Positions 51,897 to 61,055 of a stretch of DNA of 64,000 nt are shown here, piece by piece. Source of the stretch: Crossaster papposus. Taxonomy: Eukaryota > Echinodermata > Asteroidea > Velatida > Solasteridae. Location: the NCBI GenBank assembly GCA_037893245.1, contig JBAIAA010000261.1, forward strand, positions 620,001 to 684,000. Reading direction: 5' to 3'. Below the pieces are notes generated by a model, which worked only from the letters and a program-made list of their open reading frames with translations, was not told the DNA's origin and did not search any database. Within the stretch, counting starts at the first letter, position 1, and each line of letters opens with the position of its first letter. The translations under genes were made by a program, and so were the position numbers.

Positions 51897-52529
51897 CCGT
51901 GTTCGCACTGGACTTTTTTTTTTAAGGTTTTTCCGAGATGATGGTAAAATAAAAAATGGTCAAATGTTACCACTGTTCGCACTTGGACTTTCGAGACGGG
52001 AAAATTTTACCGAGACCGCGGGAGAAGTAGCCGAGCTGTCATTATAATCACTCGTGAGGGCGCTTTGCGTGACCTTTCTGCATTGACCCCGGTGTACCCA
52101 TTTTTTGTCCGATCGCATCATTGACGCTATCGTCGGTACGGTATTGCAAGTCAGTGATTGCAACAACTACTCCACCCTCTCTTCTATCACGTGCGAATGT
52201 GATCACAATGCGATTTGCATGCATCAGCGTGCCCGCACGTAAACAATGCAAAGAGCGCATGCGCGGTGTCTTGTGTAGCACTGGGGGGCCGAATGAACGT
52301 TTTCCTGGGCCGCTTTTACCGACACGCGCTGTTCGCACTGGACTTATCGTCTAGGGAAACGTTACCTGGGAAGTTTTCCCGGGCAGCAGTTGGCCGGTAG
52401 AAGTAACCACTGGACTCGGGAGAAATAACTGAGAGGAAAATGTCCTAGGCTGTCCGCACTGGACTTAAAATGGGAAAAGTACCCATCGTCTCGGTATGTT
52501 TTATCATAATAAGTCCAGTGCGAACAGGG
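51897..52529. mobile_element. MITE-like element with repeated TGTTCGCACTGGACTT motif
   Basis: Ends read ccgtgttcgcactggactt and aagtccagtgcgaacaggg in inverted orientation. The motif (t/g)tcgcac(t)tggactt appears three more times inside in direct orientation (about 51972, 52329, 52451). No transposase is present. It lies just downstream of the DIPK1-like last exon. Confidence 0.78.
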
Positions 52530-52684
52530 ATTTACTGATGAGCTTGCTGGGTGAACTTTATCCTGATGGTGGGCAAACAGAAGGCCGATCTACTCTGACA
52601 AAAAAAGCACCGGACATCAAGATGCTCTCACTGAAACATTCTGGTATCCAGTCTCGCCAAACCAAGGGTGAATACTGGCAGATT

Positions 52685-53674
52685 CTAAGACTTAGACTTC
52701 TTGGAAAACTTCTTGAGATGTGACACCTGTTTCCACAGCAACGATTTGAGGTTGTTGAGAACCAGCGAGTGGTCCATGTGCATGGTTTTGCTGCCGAACT
52801 CCAACCCCTCGCACTTGACGAGCAGATCTGCGAGATCCTGGTGGATGTCAGATGGCGCATTGTCCAGGAGGTAAGCACTTAGCATGTGGCAGACACGCTG
52901 GAGATTGGGCTGGATCATCTCCCCGGAACATTTGCCCGATTTGTCGCATGGGGAGCGACAGTTCTCCCCGAGTGCGCAGTCCCAGTCCCCAAAGCACATC
53001 CTATCCTGCAGGCTAGTCTTAACAGCCTGCTCAGTTAACACACCGTCAGACTTAAGAATTTTCACATCGCTATACGCCGTATACCCGATTCCCATTTCGT
53101 TCACGTGGCACATGTAAAGATTCCCCGCGGGTCCTTCCATGATCTCCTCAACAAATTCCAACAGTCCCACCACAATGTGAGCTCTGTCCGTCCAAGGCGG
53201 GGCAATCTTTCTTAGGAAATACTTTTTGACTGAATTTGGCAATACAAAGTCGAGAAGCTGCGGAAAATCCGCACCGAATAACCTGAAGGAGTGAATGCCC
53301 TCCATGATGTACATGTTCCCGCAGAATCCAAGCAGGCGTGGAATGTAGTCGCTGTCGCCCAGGACCATCATCATCAGAAACTCTTTGGACTGAAGCAGAG
53401 CCCAGACTGACCTGGCCTCGGGCAACGAGACCTTGCCGTCGTTGTTACTGTCCGCCAGGTTGAGTATTCTTGACTGTGTACTGTCCAGTTTGACATTGTC
53501 ACCCAGGTGTCGCTTGAGGTAGGCCGAGATCATGATGCGCAGGTCCTCCATGGAGCTACCGGAGGCTGGCTTCTTGAAGTCGACTTCCGAAGCTGAAGCC
53601 GACTGCTTGATGTACAGAGGTTCATCCATGTTCTTCCTATGTTTTACCGGTTTCTTCAGTGTGCCAATGTATGC
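52685..53674 (-). CDS. DIPK1 (FAM69) family protein, last exon
   Basis: The exon starts at 53674 after an acceptor TTTTATTTTAG, phase 0, with reading AYIGTLKKPVKHRKN before the ATG at 53629. It runs to a stop at 52685, giving about 329 residues. The family is made of divergent protein kinase-like, type II membrane proteins of the ER/secretory pathway. Counting from the ATG: an EF-hand-like insert DSNNDGKVSLPE (residues 60-71), then WALLQSKEFLMMMVLGD, a kinase-like body (LLGFCGNMYIMEG, HIVVGLLEFVEEI), and a cysteine-rich C-terminal region (CFGDWDCALGENCRSPC, CDKSGKCS). The C-terminus VLNNLKSLLWKQVSHL fits the family. The 5' exons (signal anchor and first cysteine cluster) were not found and may lie farther right or outside the window. 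Which paralogue (A, B or C) is not decided. Confidence 0.85.
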   Translation of the reverse strand, partial: AYIGTLKKPVKHRKNMDEPLYIKQSASASEVDFKKPASGSSMEDLRIMISAYLKRHLGDNVKLDSTQSRILNLADSNNDGKVSLPEARSVWALLQSKEFLMMMVLGDSDYIPRLLGFCGNMYIMEGIHSFRLFGADFPQLLDFVLPNSVKKYFLRKIAPPWTDRAHIVVGLLEFVEEIMEGPAGNLYMCHVNEMGIGYTAYSDVKILKSDGVLTEQAVKTSLQDRMCFGDWDCALGENCRSPCDKSGKCSGEMIQPNLQRVCHMLSAYLLDNAPSDIHQDLADLLVKCEGLEFGSKTMHMDHSLVLNNLKSLLWKQVSHLKKFSKKSKS

Positions 53675-54367
53675 CTAAAATAAAAAACAAAAAACAAAGG
53701 GATTAAATAAAATTATTAAGACGTCTTGTCCTCGGACAATAAATAATCAGCTGTAATAAATAGGATTGCACCTTGTAGCTTTCTTTTGATTGACTACCAG
53801 TATCCAAATATTTGAAGGTCGAAATATTCGAATACTGAACAATTCAAATCAACTGGAAGCCCTAGAATTGGTGTAAGGGAAAAACTGATTACATGTAGGG
53901 TGGCTAATCCTTTTCCCAATTTGCCATTTTGGATAACTTGAGCCTCAATTTGAACGGGAAGTTTTCATGCACGGTACTGTATGTCCCCTGGGTATAAAAT
54001 GTCGAACAGCTGTTCTGTGGGCTTCAGAAAATATGTTTTTGTCATTCAGTCCCCAGGAGTATTAAATACTCTTTTTTTGCAATCTTAGATAAGTTCATGT
54101 GTTTCATTACTTTAAAATATCCTGCAAATACCCAGGGGACATACTGTACAGTACGGTGCATGCAAACTTTCTATTCAAATTAGGGCTCAAGTAAATCTGA
54201 CAAAGATTTCCTTGAGACCGGAAAAGCTCCGGCTACACTGAGTCATACTGGCAGTTTGTTTCAGGTTTGTATGCTAAAAATACAGCAAGACCATCACCCA
54301 GTGCAGTACAGCACAACAGAGCATAGTGTACAATGATTTAGATGGTTGGAATAACTTATATAGAATA
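53675..54367. other. Intronic or intergenic, no supported gene
   Basis: Presumed intron sequence upstream of the DIPK1-like last exon. It contains an inverted pair around 53960-54000 and 54130-54175 (cacggtactgtatgtcccct and gggacatactgtacagtacg), suggesting a small inverted-repeat element. Confidence 0.5.
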
Positions 54368-54500
54368 CATGTAGTCAGGGATGTTAGGGCACTATAGGGG
54401 CTGTTTGGTTCAAATTCTTCCAAAAGCACCAAATTTGGCCCAGATGCTGCCCATACCATACCTTTCCGATTTTTGCCGGCCGCCAAGATGGGCGCCCTCT
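54368..54500. repeat. Left arm of a ~130-bp inverted repeat
   Basis: Contains agtcagggatgttagggc, caaaagcaccaaatttggcc and ccgccaagatgggcgccctc. It is mirrored at 57694-57823. The two arms bracket a 3.4-kb segment with Penelope-like reverse transcriptase. Confidence 0.85.
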
Positions 54501-54999
54501 GGGGCGGCCATATTGGACAAATCCAATATGGCCGACATCTGGGTCAGAGGTCAATCGCAGTGAAGAAATTAAAAGAGCCAGAATCATAAATGATACATTT
54601 TTTTAGGGGTTTTCGGGGTTGGAGAATCTGATTCTGATGTTATTTTAATGATTTGAGGTCAACTTTATCCCACAAAGTCATCGTAAAGGTCATTATGAGG
54701 TCAAACCTGTTGTTTCTGGTACGCATCATCCCAGATCCCTAAAAAAAAACTTTCCCTTATATTTGCTGTATGTTGGGTGATGCAGAGCCCCTCCCAGTAC
54801 AAAGTTTTAAGAATTGGTCACACCCCCCTTAAAAATGGTATTGGCCACCCCCCTTAAAAAAATGGTATTGGCCATTATTGTTACATACATGTAGGTAGTT
54901 CCCATCATTTGTTTCAGCTGTTCACTTTATCATGTTTATTGGGAAGCAGCGTAATCATACATGTCACTCAAGGTTTTTTTTAATTTTTAGAACGATTCT

Positions 55000-56205
55000 G
55001 GGTCACCTGGGAAGGACATTAATGTGAAGGACGTGTAATATTGGGTTTTGTGGAATTCTCTTTCTTTTTCTGTGAGGCTATTATACTTCTAATGGAGTGC
55101 TTTTGAAAGAAGGTATAGCACAGAGAAACCGGTTTATGCAGGCATACTTCAAGGAATGATCAGTTAATTTGTTTTGTCTTTTTTTTAATCAATTCTAGAG
55201 TTAGCTGCAGTGAATCAGAACTCAATCTATGTGGGAAGGGGAGGGTGTTTATGGGAGTTGTCACAAGTCAGAACTTTTTCTCATTGTTTTCGTTATTTTG
55301 GAGATGCTGAAACAGTTCTGCTGCGTGAAGTATCATTGGATTTTAGGTTGTGGCTTGGTCTGCAGAGATAAATCTGTATAATTTATGATGTGCTGGTATG
55401 CCAGCAGTGTGGTTGCGTAACTATCCCGCCCAGAGCGTAATTCTTAATTTAAGTTTTGTTTCTAGTGATATACGCTTCATGGGAGGTCAGTTCAGGCCAC
55501 ATTTATTTCTGCGAGATTGCAGTCTGTAGGAATTTTTTTTTTGGGGGGGGGGTTTCGTTTACAAGTTTCAAAAGAACCCCTCCGTGCTTTTCGTTATTTT
55601 TTTGAAACGCGGAAAAGGTTCTGCTGACAAGTATCATATGGATTGTATTTGTGACTGAACTGCCGAGATAAATCTGTAATTGTATGTTAACTAGTGGGTA
55701 TGCTAGAAAGTGGCCGTTTGACTGGTCTCTCCAGAGCGTTATTCTTAACTCTTTTTTTCCTTTTTTGTGTAAGACACGCATCTGGGGGTCAGTTTTAGCC
55801 ACATTATCTCTGCTAGATGACAGTCCGTGGTTGTAGTTCGTGGACGGGCAAATACATCAAACGTCTGCAGGCCAATTGGGTTAGACATTCCCTAAAAGCG
55901 GGAGTTTCAAACCCTGTCTCTGGTTTTGGCGACGCGATGACTGGTTTGTGTATTGCCACAGTGGTCCCTTTGTTTTTAGTTCACACAGTGATTGATTATT
56001 ACCGGTGATAATTTTCCGTCCCCTCTTTTTTTCCCCTTTTTTGGAAGGGGAGCAGGGCATATTTTCTGTGCTATATCATGCACGTCATCAGTCACCCTCT
56101 TATAACATTCATTTTCCTTTCCTTGTTTTTATTTGTGTGTCGGTTTATATGACGCATGGCAAGTACAAGGGGGGGGGGGGGGGGGTTTGACTTATTTATT
56201 TTGTT
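55000..56205 (-). mobile_element. 3' noncoding tail of the Penelope-like element, copy 1
   Basis: Matches 42400-43890 in inverted orientation, including a unit of the ~165-bp repeat (near 55000-55080) and the pyrimidine/purine-rich segment around 56020-56050. A poly-G run lies at 56170-56186. It is downstream of the reverse transcriptase frame. The 54501-54999 stretch to its left has no recognised gene. Confidence 0.75.
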
Positions 56206-57676
56206 TTAGTCTCGAGATCCATTTCTTTGATCATTGTTTTGTTCTTTCAATAGTTCCAATATAATTTGCAGATTCTCCTCATCAAGATTTTGTTCCTCTT
56301 GGTTGGATTGTGGAGATGCTTTAGTCCTAGATCGAACAAGTTCATCTTTTATGTTTTTGTGCCGTTTGTATGCCCGGATGGGCTGGGTATCAAATAGCCT
56401 ATTCAGATATTCGTTTTCGCTAATCAAGGGCCAGTGTTTGAGGATAGCCCGTTTCAGGGCTGGGTGCGCGACATGTGGGTAGTATGGTAGGACGAACACC
56501 AGTGGGATATTATTTTTGTTTTTTTCACGCTTAGGGTCCGCGGGAGTCTTGTCCCTTTGAGAAAGGAGGGCTAGGTCTTCGTTTGTGTATCCGCGCTTTT
56601 GAAGTTTGTCTTTAAAGAATTCAACCCTCTCCTCAAAGTCTTTTGAATGGGTACATATACGTTTGTATCTGGTCACTTCGCCCTTGATTAATCCGCCAAA
56701 TACCGACTTAGGGTGTGCTGACTCTCGAGCTAGGTACTGAAATGTATCAGTTTTGTTGGTAGCGACCCGAGTATCCAATATCCCTTCATGTATGAATCGT
56801 TCACCTTTGTAGATAATAAGGTCGAGAAAAGTGACTTGGCGGTGCGAGACCTCAGACGTGAATTTCAGAGTAGGATGAATTTTATTAAGTGATTGCACTA
56901 GGTCAGCAGCCTGCTTTTCATTTCCGTTAAAGATTATAAGAACATCGTCTCTATATCTCATGTAGCTCACAATTGAGGGATTGTGAGGGAGGATTTTGTC
57001 TTGTTCGTATTTGAATAGGTTATGTCACAAATCTCCGGACTGCATTCGCTGCCCATGGCCACGCCAATTTTTTGTCTGAAAAACTTGCCATTGAATTCAA
57101 ACGTGTTTCGACGCATAATGAGTTCAAGGAGACGTCGCGCGTGGTCTGTCGTGGGCTTGGGTATTGCGTATAGTCTGTCGTCGGCCATTGCAAGTGCGTC
57201 ACAAACTGATTCAATTGCCTCATCTTGTGGGCAGTTAGTGTACATGGATACTATATCCAGTGTTATCAATAAATTGTCTTGCTCCAATGTCAGGTTATTT
57301 AGTTTTTCAAGCACATGTCCAGAATCGCGTGTGTACGTGCTTTGCTGTTTGACAATTGGGAGCAAGAAATAGTCTATGTATTTGGATATGGATTGAGTCG
57401 GTCCTCCGCAACCACTAATGATTGGCCTCCCCATGAACCGTGTTCCTTCTGGTACTTTTTTGTGAACTTTCGGTAGGAGGTAAAGGCAAGGTGTTTTAAT
57501 GTCGTGGTTGCGGGGGTTAAGAAACTCAGATATGTCTTTCGATACGAGTCCGTCCACGTAGAGTTGGCGTATGGCTTGAGAGACTAATTCCGCGGTTTCA
57601 TCGGTCAGGTCCCTGTTAATTTCTTCATAGTGGGGGCCTGTTAATTGTCGTGTCCCTTCACGTAGTCTTGTTTGTT
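56206..57676 (-). pseudogene. Penelope-like reverse transcriptase, frameshifted and 5'-truncated
   Basis: The minus-strand frame is open from about 57676 (LREGTRQLTGPHYEEINRDL) through LYLLPKVHKKVPEGTRFMGR, PIISGCGGPTQSISKYID, TLDIVSMYTNCP (first catalytic aspartate) and KIGVAMGSECSPEICD. A frameshift near 57030 separates it from the second frame with MRYRDDVLIIF (catalytic DD), HRQVTFLDLIIYKG and a charged C-terminus ending NGSRD. The motifs fit Penelope-like RTs. No GIY-YIG domain follows the RT, unlike the 24-kb element. The upstream part is cut off next to the inverted-repeat arm at 57694. Confidence 0.85.
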
Positions 57677-57693
57677 AAGGATGCACACACCGC

Positions 57694-57823
57694 GGCAGAG
57701 GGCGCCCATCTTGGCGGCCGGCAAAAATCGGAAAGGTATGGTATGGGCAGCATCTGGGCCAAATTTGGTGCTTTTGGAAGAATCTGAACCAAAATATCCC
57801 TAACACCCCTGACTAATGTACTA
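57694..57823. repeat. Right arm of the ~130-bp inverted repeat
   Basis: Reverse complement of 54368-54500 with few differences (gagggcgcccatcttggcgg and ggccaaatttggtgctttt are shared). It ends in taacacccctgact and abuts the next MITE. Confidence 0.85.
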
Positions 57824-58283
57824 ATATGTCACACGCTCTGTGAAAATGAGTCAGATGTCGCACAGCGCGCATACGAGATTTGGGTGGTTGAATGCGGAGA
57901 GGGGGTTTTTCGTAAGAAAGTTTGATATTCCTATTTTATGATTTTCACCTTGGTTAGGATCTATATTTTCAATTTTTACATTAAAACATGCTGAATTAAC
58001 ACAGTGGGAAGGGCTTTGTTGCTTAGGGTTTCTATTGCATACTTGTACATCTCCTATGGGAAATATTTGTGTTTAATGAATGATTTCTCATGAATGGGGT
58101 TTTTAGATTTCGAAAATCGTCAAAATTTAAAACGGTATAGCACAAGAACGCAACATTCTACAGACCTCCCACAAATATCAGATTAAAGAGGACAATGCAC
58201 TCATTCTAATGGTATTCATGTACACAACTCTGTTTGTCAAATTTTCGACATCTGACTCATTTTCATAGAGCAGGTCACATATA
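57823..58283. mobile_element. MITE with ATATGTCAC ends
   Basis: Left atatgtcacacgctctgtg then aaaatgagtcagatgtcg; right cgacatctgactcattttca then gagcaggtcacatatat. Long imperfect inverted termini, no transposase. Related to the intron element at 5452-5912 by its outer ends. Confidence 0.8.
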
Positions 58284-58839
58284 TACATTTGGTTTCTGTT
58301 ACGTCACGTAAATATGTACGCAACGTCACATGCGCATGCCAATGCGACACAATTCTGCTCAGAATTTTTTCAAGCTATTATGTCAGTTAGCCAAGACGTC
58401 TTATTCTAAGGTCAAGGCGTGGTCTACGGCGTACGTTAGAGGGTGCCCGCATCGGCGGCCTACGCGCTGCATACCGCGATTAAGACGTCTTGCAACCCAG
58501 ACTATTGCTGAGAGAGAGTTGTTTATTTATTGCATGGCAGTAGTACATGATTATACACTGGTATTTTTAGCGAGCAAATATTTATTGAAGTACATTGGAG
58601 TGGAAACAAGAGCAAGAGTAAGATTAAAACATTTAAAAATTGTTTGTGTTTTTTCCGGACAACAGATAAAAGCGCTAGCTGATGCCATTTCTTGAAGACA
58701 TGTTCATTTCAGGTTAGGGGTTTTCTTGTTCACATTGCTAACCAAAAATTTGGTCATTGAAAACACTTGTGAGAATGGTTCACTCACGTATCGACACAAG
58801 AACAAATCACCAAAGAAATAGACAGAAAATTATTCTAAA
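58284..58839. other. Intergenic, no supported gene
   Basis: A 121-codon plus-strand frame (58330-58695) has no recognised motif or relatives and is probably chance. Confidence 0.4.
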
Positions 58840-59168
58840 AAGTAGGATACACCATTGGTAAATTTACTTCAATTGTCATAAAAGGGTGGATTATGACTCG
58901 GGTGGGGGTGTATTTTATAGTAAATATCGTTTAATTGACCTGTTCAAAGCTTTACAATCATGGATGCTGAGAAAAGCAAGGAAAACGGCGTTGTTTTCAA
59001 CCGGCATCGGGCAGTGGTTCTGTATGTTGTTTTCGCTGTATGTTGTTGTCCGCGATCGTGCATTTTTAAAATAAAATTGAATTTTTCCAAACAATTACAG
59101 GATATCTACCTCAATCATTTTGCTAAACGCCTACAATCGATTTTCTGCAAAAGGTATCCTACCTTAAA
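58840..59168. mobile_element. Short inverted-repeat element (GTAGGATAC family), copy 3
   Basis: Begins agtaggatacaccattgg and ends ggtatcctacctt, an inverted match. The interior parallels the copy at 280. This is the copy with the clearest two ends. Confidence 0.7.
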
Positions 59169-60300
59169 GTTTATAGCAACTTTTTTGTACCTAAATCTGT
59201 AACACTAAAGTTTCAGTGTGCAATGACATCACACTTTTGCTCACGATGATGAAAATATATTTAACCAAAAAAAAACACCCACCAAAATACACATACCATT
59301 GAGAATGGCAACATGAAAATTGAAAATAAGGTTAAATAGGACATTAATGTGCATTGACAAAATAACAATGCATGGCACTTTAATTTCAGAATCTTCTCGT
59401 GAATTCCAGAGGCCGGTGTTGGCCTAGTTTTTCAACGATGCCGAAGGCAAACTCATCAAGGAATTAATTCCCACGAAGTAAAAGCATATGTGAGCTTTTA
59501 CCTTTACCCAGGAAGCATGAATAAATTATACGTTTCATGCTGGCCAAGCCCGTAGGCAGTGATTGTGGGGAATAGCCAAGCAGCCCCACATCCCTCAACA
59601 AACACCTTGTTGTAAGCGTACTTATTCCAACAGAGCTAATGATCTGTATAGCAAGTACCTCAAAATGCATGAAAACCAACACGTTCAGCCCGTCCCCATG
59701 GATTCTGCCTGGAATCTAGACGAGTGGAGATGGCTGGAGTAGAATAAAAGATGCTATGAAGCACATAGTGGGCATATGTGCGTACCGAACTTCGGTTAAT
59801 ATAATTTCAAGGTACCGGTACATGTACAGTATGTACCGGTAGTATACACTATTTGTGACCTTTCACCACAATATGAGAGTAAAGTCGCTCAATGTGATTT
59901 GGAGATATGGCCATCCCAAGTCAAAATATCAGTGAAGGGGTGGTCAATTTTGAGATTTTGCATAATTTGAAAAGCCTAAGTCCTCCTCTACATATTCCCA
60001 TTTTTTTGGGTGCAATCAGATGATCAAAAACCATCTCAACATTACGCGATTTTGCGTAGTGTTTGCGTAGTTAGTGTTTGGATTAAAGTCGATCAGTGGT
60101 CTAATTAACACGGTAATTAAATATGCAAATTAGGTCTTCGTAACTGACCCAAGTTTGCGAAATTTCGGTTATTTATGCAATAGTCCGTATGTGTGGAAAG
60201 TTTAAAGAAGTAATAATGATTAGAACATAGCCGTTGCTATGCTCAACCGAACCTTACTTGTCCTGTTTTGCAATCTTTGGTGTTTTGTTTAGGATACTTA
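59169..60300. other. Intergenic, no supported gene
   Basis: AT-rich sequence with a few short direct repeats. No recognised coding or structural signals. Confidence 0.5.
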
Positions 60301-60995
60301 TTGAAAAGAAGTAGGCGGCCAAACTGGTGATGGGCTGGTTGGAATTGGTTTATTCACCTAGCAGTACACGAGTGGGTCCTCGTATGTGGGTATGTGTGTG
60401 TGTGGTCTAAAGGATAAATAATACAAAGGGAACTAATTACTTCGTGCACAGACCTATGAAACCCTAATTATGTCATAAACATTAACAATATACATGTAAA
60501 CATGTGCCTATAATTAGCCCATACGTGTACATAACATGGTTTACATGAAAACAAATATAGAGTTATAAAGGGCCCAAACACTTATAATTACACTGGCAAA
60601 CATTGGTATAATAGCACAGGTTTTATGGAAAGACCCTAATTACATGTATTCCTAGCATCAGGTATGAATGACATGACATGTAATTCCAATATACGTTAAC
60701 ACAGCGTAAATTACAACTCCAAACTAACAATAAACACTAAGTCAAATCCCTCCAAATATGATATCTAGATCAACCAAAATCATACTCACTTTCTCTTATT
60801 GACGCACAGGGGGTATTTATGATTACCGTGGTGATTGGATAATTGGGTTAAATGATGATTATAAGGTCATAAGTAAGGATTTACGGATCAAGAACTATCG
60901 GCAAACAAAGTGATTCTGGAAATTCTTGGATGATTATAAGGTAAGTCACAAGAGGGCGCTGTTGCATACTCTGGTGGCGAGGTCGCTTTCGCACA
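60301..60995 (-). mobile_element. Probable 3' LTR region of the BEL/Pao element
   Basis: On the minus strand a purine-rich tract (tttaggggcggc) lies just before TGTGCGAAAGCGACC at 60995, where an LTR would start. The other LTR is outside the window, so the left limit is unknown and the end given here is a guess from typical length. Confidence 0.4.
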
Positions 60996-61055
60996 GCCGC
61001 CCCTAAATTTGGACACGAATTTATTAAACAGAAAGCTTCGGAGCCACTACAGTTC

